Program-made: the position numbers and the translations under genes | DNA from: an uncultured Porphyromonadaceae bacterium | GTDB lineage: Bacteria; Bacteroidota; Bacteroidia; Bacteroidales; Muribaculaceae | Length of the DNA: 5,825 bases | Assembly: GCA_905212215.1 (NCBI GenBank) | Contig: CAJMDR010000148.1 | Span: 1 to 5,825 of the forward strand | Direction: 5' to 3' | In this document: piece after piece, positions 1 through 5,825 of the stretch | How the letters are laid out: each line of letters begins with the position of its first letter | How positions within the stretch are numbered: position 1 is the first letter of the stretch | The notes under the pieces: generated by a model | Databases searched by the model: none | What the model was told of the DNA's origin: nothing | Seen by the model: the letters and a program-made list of their open reading frames with translations, nothing else

Positions 1-1888
1 CCCAGTTCTTGAGGTAATACCAGCGGTATGCCAGCGAGGTCTGGAAGGTGAAGTATTCGTCGGGCCATGTGAGGCGTGTGCCGTAGCCTATGCTGACGCC
101 GGCTAACTGGAGAACCTTGTTGGGGTCGTATGCCTGCTGGATGCTGTACTGCGAGTTATAGTTGTAGTTCGAGCCGTTGTAGAGCAGTGAGTTCTGCCAT
201 GCGTTGCTCCAATTGTCATTATAATATGAGGAGTTGATGCCTGTGGCACGTGAATAATCCAGCGACACACTCAGCGAATTGGGCCTTCTGCCGCCGAGCC
301 ATGGGTCGAAGAACGAGATGTTGTAGCTCTGGTAATACTTGGCATTTGTCTGTGCCGAGATGGAGAAGGTCTGACCGTCGCCCTGAGGTATGAGGCCCTT
401 GTAGGTGGAGGGGTGGAACAGATTCTTTATTGAGAAGTTGGTGAACGATACACCTACCTGCCCCGTAAGGCCTGTCTGTCCCCATCCGAACGAGAACTGG
501 AATTTGTCGTTGGTCTTGGATTCCAGATTGAAGAGAATGTCCACGGTACCGTCGCTTTCGTTCGGTTGCGGACGTATGTCCATATTCTCCGGGTTGAAGT
601 GGCCTGTGGCGGCTATCTCGCGGGCTGAACGCATCAGGTCGCTCTTGGAGAATAGTTCACCCGGTTTTACACGGAGGTCACGGCGTATCACCTTTTCATA
701 CAGACGGTCGTTACCGTTGATTACCACATTATTAATACGTGCCTGCGGGCCTTCCATGATTCGCATCTGCAAAGCAACGCTGTCTCCCTTCACATTTTCT
801 TCTATGGGAACAAGCTGGAAGAAAAGATAGCCATTGTCGAGATACAGGTTGGCCACGGCATCGTCATCTTCCTGAGTGCGTTTGTTGAGTTGCTTCTGGT
901 TATAGACATCGCCGGGATAGATACCCAACAGGTCACTCAATACCTGGGTATCATAGATGGTGTTGCCCACCCAGTTGATGTCACTGATATAATAGCGGTT
1001 GCCCTCTTCCACCTCAAGGAAGATGTCCACGGTGCCGTCATCGTACTTCGCCACTGAATCCCTGACGATGCGGGCGTCGCGGTAGCCAAGCTCGTTATAT
1101 TTCTCTATAAGGCGAATTTTGTCGTCGGCATAATCCTGATCCACGAACTTCTTCTGCTTGAAGAGATTCAGCAGATTGCCTTTTTCGTTGGTTTTCTTGA
1201 AAACACGCTTCAGACGCCTGTCCGACAGCACTTTGTTGCCGGTAACGTATATCTTATGCACTTTTATCTTGTTGCTCTTATCTACCTTAACGTCAAGATA
1301 AACGTAATTTTTCTGACTGATGTCAGGCGATTCCGTCACTTCCACCAACGCATTCTTAAAGCCTTTCTTGGCATAATACTGCTCGATGAGCTGTTTGGTA
1401 CGTGCCACAATGTTCGGGGTAATCTGCTGCCCTGTCACCATCTGCAGGTTGTTGAGAATATCTTTCTTCTCACCACCGCTGACACCCTGGAACCGCAGTT
1501 CGGTGAGTCGCGGACGCAACCCGAGCACTATGGTAAGCCATGCCTTGTCGCCTATGGTCTTGTCTACCTTTATCTGTACTCGTGAATAGATTCCCTGCCT
1601 CCAGAAACGTTTGGTGGCATCGGTAATGATTGCGCCCGGAATCTCTACTTTCTGTCCTATGTTAAGGCCCGAAAAGCCTATGGCGGAATATTCATCACCG
1701 GCATTTACACCTTCCACATTTATGCCTGCAATCTCGTAAGTGCGGGGCATGGCGGAATAAATTACTTTCGGATTCTGCACCGTGTCCTGTGGCTCGATGC
1801 GAAAATCCTGGCTGAACGCCGCGGGCACGGCGGCGCTGAGCATAAGGGTTATGACCAGCAGTCGCCGTGCGGCGGAAAGCTGTTTCAT
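1..1888 (-). CDS. bamA: BamA, outer-membrane protein assembly factor (3' end cut by the window edge)
   Basis: BamA is the Omp85-family core of the BAM complex, which folds and inserts beta-barrel proteins into the outer membrane. The frame is open from the ATG at 1888 to the left edge, giving 629 residues. The family in Bacteroidota is usually about 850-900 residues, so roughly a quarter (the end of the barrel) lies outside. Residues 1-26 are a signal peptide (MKQLSAARR, then a hydrophobic core, cleavage near AFS-Q). Five POTRA domains follow, roughly residues 50-125, 127-205, 207-295, 298-381 and 384-458, several with the recurring G-N or G-V turn (INVEGV, LRFQGV, IYVTGN, INWVGN, VVINGN). 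The barrel starts near residue 463 (KFQFSFGWGQTGLTGQVG). The segments FFDPWLGG (526-533) and TRLTWPDEYF (604-613) are typical of Bacteroidota BamA. Residues 553-587 form an Asn/Tyr/Gln/Ser-rich stretch, probably a surface loop. The start lies 13 nt after the uppS stop, so it is probably co-transcribed. Identification is firm. Confidence 0.96.
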   Translation of the reverse strand, partial: MKQLSAARRLLVITLMLSAAVPAAFSQDFRIEPQDTVQNPKVIYSAMPRTYEIAGINVEGVNAGDEYSAIGFSGLNIGQKVEIPGAIITDATKRFWRQGIYSRVQIKVDKTIGDKAWLTIVLGLRPRLTELRFQGVSGGEKKDILNNLQMVTGQQITPNIVARTKQLIEQYYAKKGFKNALVEVTESPDISQKNYVYLDVKVDKSNKIKVHKIYVTGNKVLSDRRLKRVFKKTNEKGNLLNLFKQKKFVDQDYADDKIRLIEKYNELGYRDARIVRDSVAKYDDGTVDIFLEVEEGNRYYISDINWVGNTIYDTQVLSDLLGIYPGDVYNQKQLNKRTQEDDDAVANLYLDNGYLFFQLVPIEENVKGDSVALQMRIMEGPQARINNVVINGNDRLYEKVIRRDLRVKPGELFSKSDLMRSAREIAATGHFNPENMDIRPQPNESDGTVDILFNLESKTNDKFQFSFGWGQTGLTGQVGVSFTNFSIKNLFHPSTYKGLIPQGDGQTFSISAQTNAKYYQSYNISFFDPWLGGRRPNSLSVSLDYSRATGINSSYYNDNWSNAWQNSLLYNGSNYNYNSQYSIQQAYDPNKVLQLAGVSIGYGTRLTWPDEYFTFQTSLAYRWYYLKNW

Positions 1889-1901
1889 GATGCGGTTATC
1901 T

Positions 1902-2678
1902 TTAGGGTAGATCATTTACTGAAGAAGTGGTGACTTGTTGTGAAGTTTTTCCGAAGCGGCGCTCGCGCCCCTGGAAGTCAAGCAGAGCCTCTTTGAGCTG
2001 CTCACGCCCGAAATCGGGCCACAGCACAGGGGTAAAATAAAGCTCTGAATATGCTGTCTGCCAAAGCAGGAAGTTACTGATGCGGTATTCGCCTCCGGTA
2101 CGTATGAGGAGGTCGGGATCCGGAATAGGATAGGTAGAAAGTTCCGAGGCTATCGTATCATCGTCTATCTCCTCCGGCTTCAGGGAACCCTCCATACAGC
2201 GCCGGGCGATCTTCCTTGCGGCCTCGGTGAGTTCCCAACGGCCGGAATAGCTCAGTGCCATGGTAAGCACAAGTCCTGTGCAGTGCGACGTGGCCTCAAC
2301 GCCGTTATACAGTTTCCTGCGCGATACTTCGGGTATGCGGTCCAGCTCACCGATAAGGTTCAGCCTGACATTATTCTCCACCAGAAAAGGAGTCTGGCGT
2401 TCTATGGTGTCGCCTATCAGGGACATGAGAATGTCCACCTCCTCCTGCGGACGGCGCCAGTTCTCGGTAGAGAATCCATATAAGGTGAGATATTTCACAC
2501 CCAAGTCCGAACTTGCCCTGGTGACTTCTATCACGGAGTCCACGCCACGGAAATGCCCTTCCGAGCGAGCCTTGCCGCGGCCGGCGGCCCAACGGCCGTT
2601 GCCATCCATGATAATGGCAACATGAGCGGGTACATTGCGCAACTCTCCGTTCACCTCTTTATCTATGGGCGTCTGCAT
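1902..2678 (-). CDS. uppS: Undecaprenyl diphosphate synthase (cis-prenyltransferase, UPP synthase)
   Basis: This cytoplasmic, membrane-associated enzyme condenses isopentenyl diphosphate units onto farnesyl diphosphate to make C55 undecaprenyl diphosphate, the carrier lipid for peptidoglycan and surface glycans. Family hallmarks are clear: VAIIMDGNGRWA holds the catalytic Asp and the Asn/Arg of the diphosphate site, followed by the H of EGHFRG, then TLYGFSTENWRRP, and DPDLLIRTGGEYRISNFLLW with the Arg/Ser residues of the IPP site and the Glu of AYSELYF. The frame is open upstream to a GTG at 2720 (272 aa) with an ATG at 2711 (269 aa); both lie inside the preceding gene. I prefer the ATG at 2678 (258 aa). 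It falls 14 nt after that gene's stop, gives a family-like length, and leaves about 15 residues before the conserved VPAHVAIIMDGNG. No Shine-Dalgarno decides between them. The gene probably belongs to the same operon as the barrel protein upstream and bamA 13 nt downstream. Confidence 0.96.
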   Translation of the reverse strand: MQTPIDKEVNGELRNVPAHVAIIMDGNGRWAAGRGKARSEGHFRGVDSVIEVTRASSDLGVKYLTLYGFSTENWRRPQEEVDILMSLIGDTIERQTPFLVENNVRLNLIGELDRIPEVSRRKLYNGVEATSHCTGLVLTMALSYSGRWELTEAARKIARRCMEGSLKPEEIDDDTIASELSTYPIPDPDLLIRTGGEYRISNFLLWQTAYSELYFTPVLWPDFGREQLKEALLDFQGRERRFGKTSQQVTTSSVNDLP

Positions 2679-2692
2679 TTCTGATAAGGCTT

Positions 2693-3415
2693 TTATGGCT
2701 TGTAATGACATTCTGCACACCGCCTGCTGAACTCGTACGTTACGGTAAAAGTAAGCGTGGAATACCAGTCGGTATTCTTCATGAACGAATGTTTTATCAT
2801 ATTGGGATCGGCAAGGTCCTTGCCATCCATTTTGTCGGTGAAGGTCTTGTGCATCAGAAATCCCAGGCCGAGATTGAGACGCTTGTTGACCTTATATTTC
2901 AATCCTATGCCAAAGGGCACTTCTATTGAGAAAGCGCTTTTGCCGGAAGTAGTGCCAAGCACGAAGCCAAGGCCTGCCGCGATGTACGGTGTCAGCCGCG
3001 ACAACTTCTGGTATTTCCTTCCCATGCCATAGTTGAAGAAGTTGAACTCGAACATCTCCGAGGCGCTGTAGAAGTTTGTGTTGAACTCAAAAGTATTGTT
3101 TCCGGGAAACACATTCTCCATCTGCGCCGAATTTCCGCGCAGCGCTCCGGCGAAAAACTGCGTCTTAAGGGCGAATCTTGGGTTGATGATATAGCGGAAG
3201 CAAAGCTCAACATCCCAACTCGGGTTCTTGAACAGGTTTGCGGTGTTGGCATCGCCAAGATAACCCGTCATGCCTGCGCCACCGCCTATCTCGTATCGGT
3301 AGTCGTCGTCCTCGCTGAATGCCGCGAACTCCTGGGCATGCGCTATCAAAGGCGACAAAGCCACCAACAGCGCCGCAAGCAGCCTGGCGAAGTTTCTGTA
3401 ACGAATCGGGGACAT
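2693..3415 (-). CDS. DUF6089-type outer-membrane beta-barrel protein, function unknown
   Basis: A 240-residue exported protein. Residues 1-27 are a signal peptide (MSPIRYRNFAR, a Leu/Ala core, then AHA-QEF as the cleavage site). The mature part alternates hydrophobic and polar residues and is rich in Phe, Tyr, Gly and Asn, as expected for an 8- to 10-stranded outer-membrane barrel. Examples are the YEIGGGAGMTGYLGDAN strand-turn near residue 41 and LTPYIAAGLGFVLG near the middle. The YLGD.N opening and the position directly before uppS and bamA match what I recall of DUF6089 proteins in Bacteroidales; the assignment is from memory, not a search. The C-terminus ends in RRCAECHYKP, so the last strand is followed by a Cys-x-x-Cys-His motif (233-237), which is odd for a barrel terminus. 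The start ATG is 3 nt after the stop of the upstream lipoprotein gene (TAA-GCC-ATG), implying translational coupling. No enzymatic role can be inferred; a structural or accessory envelope role is plausible. Confidence 0.82.
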   Translation of the reverse strand: MSPIRYRNFARLLAALLVALSPLIAHAQEFAAFSEDDDYRYEIGGGAGMTGYLGDANTANLFKNPSWDVELCFRYIINPRFALKTQFFAGALRGNSAQMENVFPGNNTFEFNTNFYSASEMFEFNFFNYGMGRKYQKLSRLTPYIAAGLGFVLGTTSGKSAFSIEVPFGIGLKYKVNKRLNLGLGFLMHKTFTDKMDGKDLADPNMIKHSFMKNTDWYSTLTFTVTYEFSRRCAECHYKP

Positions 3416-3418
3416 GGC

Positions 3419-4954
3419 TTAAATGAGCGGTTTAAACCTCATGCGGTTGATTACACCACGGTAAATCCAGGGACTCACATTAGAGGAGTCATCCTCTGTA
3501 TAACCTCCGGTGAGATAGATAAATGGGCAGTTCCACTCTATCATATATCCGTTTATGACGTAAGGCAACTTCTTCTGGAGCGCTGCACGCTCGCCACCCT
3601 TGATGCCGCGCCATGCCTTCGGCTCGAAGTTTGCATCGAGAGGGGTATCCATCACCACATGTCCAATCTCATAGTATGAATTAATGGCATCGGGGAGTTG
3701 CATATATTTAGGAGCCTCTTTCCAATGCACACCGTTGTCATAGGAGAGATATATTTTCTTATTTGGAGAGCCGTCGGCAAGTCGTCCGCCTATGTACATC
3801 CAGATTGAGTATTCATTGAAGAGCCACAACTGGCTGGTTCGCAGATATGCGAAATAAGGCACCATGGTACCACCGTAAACAGGAGGCATGGGGGGGTCGG
3901 ATATGTCGATCCATCGTGTGCCGTCGAAAGCCCATGTGCTGCCTGTGGCGCCACCATCATAGCGGCCGCCGGAAAGCAGAGCCAACGGCGAGGAACTCCA
4001 TTTATTCGTATAAAGCGACATATTCGAGAAACCTTCCTGCGGGAATGTCGGTTCCACGGCTGTTTCCCTGAAGTCATTCAGCGGATACTGAGTATGCACT
4101 AACCCATTACCATTGTTGCGCAGCCCCTGGAGAGCGCTGCCGTAACCGCCTACGATTGCGGTCCATGCAGGTTGGGAAGACACCTCGCTCCATGTCAGAC
4201 AGTCGGCTGAACGGTACAGATGTCCGGTGTCGTCGAGCATGAAGAAAGCATCGGAAGTACCTGCAAGAGTCTCCACGCGCAGATTGCGTGCCGATGCCAT
4301 CTCTTTCTTCTCCCACATTCCCGATGCCATATCGGTGGTGGTGGAAAGAGTGCGGCTACCGTCGGCTTCCTCTATCATCATGTATACTTTTCCGTCGCGG
4401 CTCACCGATTTCTCACGTTTCGGTTTTGCCAGACGGGAAGGAAGCGCCATACGTGCCTCTACATCGAAGTCGAGAGAATCGGGGTTCATCTTGTGCACAT
4501 TGACCTTGATTTCATAACTGCGCAACATGCCGTTACCCGAAGTGGAGAGTTCCAGAGTCACTTTTTTGGTAAAGTCAATGGAGTCGCCGGGAGTATCCTT
4601 GTAGTCCACTACCCTGCGGTCTTCGGCGGAATCACCCTGAATAATCAGCTCAGCCTTATCCACGGTAGCCGGATAGGTTATCATGGGTATCAGCTTGTTC
4701 ACCTTAGTTCCCACGGGGAGAGAGTCGGCGTTATAGATAATGCCGCGTTCCAGATCTATGGCGAAATAGACCGAATCAAGGTTTCGCATCACCTTGTAAT
4801 CGGCCTTAAGATAGAATTTCGTGACAGTCAGTTCCGTGCCGCGCACATAGTCTTCTTCTATCGGGTCGCTCTTGGAATTACAACCCGAAGTCAGTGCCAG
4901 CGCCAGAACGCTTATCATGACCGCCAAAGGCGTAGTCAGTCGCTTGATGCTCAT
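3419..4954 (-). CDS. DUF6242-type lipoprotein with N-terminal beta domain and propeller-like repeats, function unknown
   Basis: I choose the ATG at 4954 (511 aa). It gives a compact signal peptide (MSIKRLTTPLAVMISVLALA) and the lipobox LTSGC, so Cys25 would be lipidated. The longest frame starts at a TTG at 4981, but this coincides with the likely transcription start and spoils the n-region. After the Cys comes NSKSDPIEEDY, an acidic stretch that might mark surface export, though it is not a clean match to known export signals. Residues about 38-155 form an Ig-like or beta-sandwich domain (repeated TVTK.., AELIIQGDS, VTLEL). From about 175 onward the sequence resembles a BNR/kelch propeller: Asp-box-like SADCLTW (249-255) and SYDNGVHW (404-411), plus GGRYDGG, YIGGRLADG and YLTGGYTEDD turns. 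The ending WIYRGVINRMRF fits my memory of DUF6242 proteins. No glycosidase catalytic set is visible, so a binding or scaffolding role is more likely than sialidase activity, but this is inference. It is the first gene of the presumed operon. Confidence 0.82.
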   Translation of the reverse strand: MSIKRLTTPLAVMISVLALALTSGCNSKSDPIEEDYVRGTELTVTKFYLKADYKVMRNLDSVYFAIDLERGIIYNADSLPVGTKVNKLIPMITYPATVDKAELIIQGDSAEDRRVVDYKDTPGDSIDFTKKVTLELSTSGNGMLRSYEIKVNVHKMNPDSLDFDVEARMALPSRLAKPKREKSVSRDGKVYMMIEEADGSRTLSTTTDMASGMWEKKEMASARNLRVETLAGTSDAFFMLDDTGHLYRSADCLTWSEVSSQPAWTAIVGGYGSALQGLRNNGNGLVHTQYPLNDFRETAVEPTFPQEGFSNMSLYTNKWSSSPLALLSGGRYDGGATGSTWAFDGTRWIDISDPPMPPVYGGTMVPYFAYLRTSQLWLFNEYSIWMYIGGRLADGSPNKKIYLSYDNGVHWKEAPKYMQLPDAINSYYEIGHVVMDTPLDANFEPKAWRGIKGGERAALQKKLPYVINGYMIEWNCPFIYLTGGYTEDDSSNVSPWIYRGVINRMRFKPLI

Positions 4955-4985
4955 GAGTAAGGTATCGAAGTAGTTTTTCAAACTG

Positions 4986-4993
4986 CAAATTTA
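4986..4993 (-). promoter_or_regulatory. Bacteroidota-type -7 promoter box for the lipoprotein-barrel-uppS-bamA operon
   Basis: The minus strand reads TAAATTTG, an exact match to the TAnnTTTG -7 element recognised by the Bacteroidota primary sigma factor. It sits 31 nt upstream of the ATG at 4954, in the only AT-rich non-coding gap of the window. Initiation a few bases downstream (around 4980) would leave a leader of about 25 nt and would exclude the TTG at 4981 as a start. No clear TTTG/TTG -33 box is visible at the usual 19-21 nt spacing; that region is GC-rich (AACGGGG). It may therefore be a weak or activator-dependent promoter. Confidence 0.6.
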
Positions 4994-5000
4994 ATAAATT
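4988..5000. repeat. 13-bp AT palindrome overlapping the -7 box
   Basis: AATTTA-A-TAAATT (plus strand) has two perfect 6-bp arms around one central base and covers most of the -7 element. A regulator bound here would block the promoter. In such AT-rich DNA a palindrome of this size can easily arise by chance, so an operator function is only a possibility. Confidence 0.3.
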
Positions 5001-5033
5001 GAATTAAATCAGCCCCGTTTTCATCACTTTACA

Positions 5034-5068
5034 AGGTGTATTTAATCAATAATTAGGTGTTTTTAAGC
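5034..5068. repeat. Pair of 14-bp direct repeats, 21 bp apart, at the ribD end and upstream of the operon promoter
   Basis: Plus-strand AGGTGTATTTAATC (5034-5047) and AGGTGTTTTTAAGC (5055-5068) agree at 12 of 14 positions. Their spacing of 21 bp, about two helical turns, puts both copies on the same DNA face, 40-80 bp upstream of the -7 box of the operon on the minus strand. That is a typical place for an activator site. The right copy overlaps the last codons and stop of ribD, so part of its sequence is constrained by coding. Function is inferred, not shown. Confidence 0.35.
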
Positions 5069-5825
5069 CTTTTTAAGTGCGCATCCCCGCTGCGGAGCAG
5101 GATTTCAACGCTGTTTCTTCCTGCGGTGAAACGCTCGGCCAGTTCCACATCGTCTGGTAGTGGCGGAGCGTAAATATCGCCGCCACCCACATCGGGATTC
5201 ATCTCCCGTCTGATGCGGTCGTAGAGTCCGGCATCAAGAAACGCCCTCAGCAATGTAGCGCCACCTTCCACCAACAGTGAGCTGAGATGATGTTTCGTCC
5301 ACAACTCCCTGACCATACTTTTAAGGTCGGAAGTACGTGGCAGCCATATCGTGGAGGGATTCTTGGCAAGTTCAAGACCATCTATAGGCTGTCCTTCACC
5401 GCCAACCACCACGGGCACAGGCTTCCTACCTGACCAATGGCGTACATCGAGATGCGGATTGTCGGCAAGAGCGGTGCGCAGGCCCACCATAATGGCATCA
5501 TGTAGCGTACGTTCACGGTGTGCCCACATATTTCCTTCGGCGTTAGAGAAAATCATTCGTTTTCCTTTGCCGTCGCCCATACTACCGTCGGCACCACAGG
5601 CCCATTTCAGAGTGATAAATGGACGGTTCAGGCATCGCGAGGTAAAGAATGCAGGATTCAGCGCCTTACATTCCTCTTCCAGCACTCCTGCCACCACCTC
5701 TTTCCCTGCTTTCCGCAGCATAGCGAGTCCACGGCCGTTAACCTTCGGGTCGGGGTCTCCGCTTCCCGCCACCACCCTCTTCACCGGCAGCCCGGCAAGC
5801 AGTTCGGCGCAAGGCGGCGTCTTGC
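5053..5825 (-). CDS. ribD: RibD, bifunctional pyrimidine deaminase / 5-amino-6-ribosylamino-uracil reductase (5' end cut by the window edge)
   Basis: RibD carries out the deamination and then the NADPH-dependent side-chain reduction after GTP cyclohydrolase II in riboflavin synthesis. The frame is open to the right edge. The 256 visible residues begin within the deaminase zinc motif: KTPPCAELL holds the final Cys ligand of the usual PC-x(n)-G-(R/K)-TPPC motif. About 80-90 N-terminal residues, including the HAE catalytic site, are outside. The deaminase part continues with RVVAGSGDPDPKVNGRGLAM and EEECKALNPAFF, both characteristic of RibD. The reductase domain begins at RPFITLKWACGADG and includes HDAIMVGLRTALADNPHLDVR, LLVEGGATLLRAFLDAGL and NPDVGGGDIYAPPLP. 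The GTG at 5784 is an internal Val, not a start. Some usual reductase motifs are altered: the W-I-(S/T) after the first strand is replaced by MIFS, and LTxR by LDVR. The stop TAA is followed by an AT-rich gap; the gene is probably not part of the downstream operon, though read-through is possible because no terminator hairpin is seen. Confidence 0.93.
   Translation of the reverse strand, partial: KTPPCAELLAGLPVKRVVAGSGDPDPKVNGRGLAMLRKAGKEVVAGVLEEECKALNPAFFTSRCLNRPFITLKWACGADGSMGDGKGKRMIFSNAEGNMWAHRERTLHDAIMVGLRTALADNPHLDVRHWSGRKPVPVVVGGEGQPIDGLELAKNPSTIWLPRTSDLKSMVRELWTKHHLSSLLVEGGATLLRAFLDAGLYDRIRREMNPDVGGGDIYAPPLPDDVELAERFTAGRNSVEILLRSGDAHLKRLKNT

Noticed and set aside
405..830. 141-codon open frame on the plus strand
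   Set aside because: It is antisense to the barrel/POTRA5/POTRA4 region of bamA, which reads as a continuous, well-conserved protein. The antisense product has no recognisable features.
1256..1585. 109-codon open frame on the plus strand
   Set aside because: It is antisense to POTRA domains 1-3 of bamA, and no promoter or protein family is evident.
2260..2625. 121-codon open frame on the plus strand
   Set aside because: It is antisense to the catalytic core of uppS; a shadow of the conserved coding strand.
3088..3095. Second TAnnTTTG match (TACTTTTG, minus strand) inside the barrel-protein gene
   Set aside because: It encodes part of NTFEF in the middle of the gene and has no gene start at a suitable distance; an eight-base degenerate match in coding DNA is expected by chance.
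4220..4960. 246-codon open frame on the plus strand
   Set aside because: It lies wholly antisense to the lipoprotein gene, which has a signal peptide, lipobox and domain pattern. The antisense translation is rich in His, Arg and Cys with no recognisable motif, as expected from a shadow frame.
4982..5052. Possible terminator between ribD and the lipoprotein gene
   Set aside because: I found only AT-rich imperfect pairing (ATTAAAT with ATTTAAT) and no GC-rich stem followed by a T tract on the minus strand, so no intrinsic terminator can be supported.
5053..5784. A complete 243-aa gene starting at GTG 5784
   Set aside because: The frame continues upstream to the window edge with KTPPCAELL, the deaminase zinc-ligand segment, so the GTG is an internal valine of a partial ribD.
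1..5825. Mobile element, CRISPR array, defence system or other novel system
   Set aside because: No long terminal inverted repeats, spaced repeat array, transposase, integrase, tRNA-like sequence or unusual effector protein is visible. The content is core riboflavin, isoprenoid-carrier and outer-membrane biogenesis genes with intact frames.

Overview
The window looks like an ordinary chromosomal segment of a Bacteroidales bacterium. The evidence is the protein content (a BamA with the Bacteroidota-type 'RLTWPDEYF' barrel segment, and DUF6242- and DUF6089-like envelope proteins), the absence of Shine-Dalgarno sequences before the starts, and a TAnnTTTG-type -7 promoter box. The fairly high GC and divergent sequences would fit a Muribaculaceae-like lineage rather than Bacteroides itself, but that placement is a guess. 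All five genes lie on the minus strand and the coding density is very high.

In transcription order (right to left): (1) the 3' two-thirds of ribD, the bifunctional riboflavin deaminase/reductase, running off the right edge; (2) a short AT-rich gap of about 100 bp with a good -7 box, an AT palindrome and a pair of 14-bp direct repeats; (3) a lipoprotein of the DUF6242 type, with an N-terminal beta domain followed by Asp-box/kelch-like propeller repeats; (4) a DUF6089-type small outer-membrane barrel protein; (5) uppS, undecaprenyl diphosphate synthase; (6) bamA, the outer-membrane protein assembly factor, running off the left edge within its barrel.

Genes 3 to 6 are separated by only 3, 14 and 13 nt (with the starts chosen here), so they very likely form one operon read from the promoter near 4986-4993. 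The operon joins supply of the lipid carrier for peptidoglycan and surface glycans (UppS) with outer-membrane protein insertion (BamA) and two exported proteins of unknown function. That makes the two unknowns candidates for envelope-biogenesis work. ribD is probably a separate upstream unit that happens to sit next to it.

I found no mobile element, CRISPR array, RNA gene, phage, defence or other novel system. The points worth a second look are modest: the two uncharacterised envelope proteins and their genetic setting, a CxxCH motif at the very C-terminus of the barrel protein, altered reductase motifs in RibD, possible regulatory repeats upstream of the operon, a C7 tract in the lipoprotein gene, and an Asn/Tyr-rich loop in BamA.
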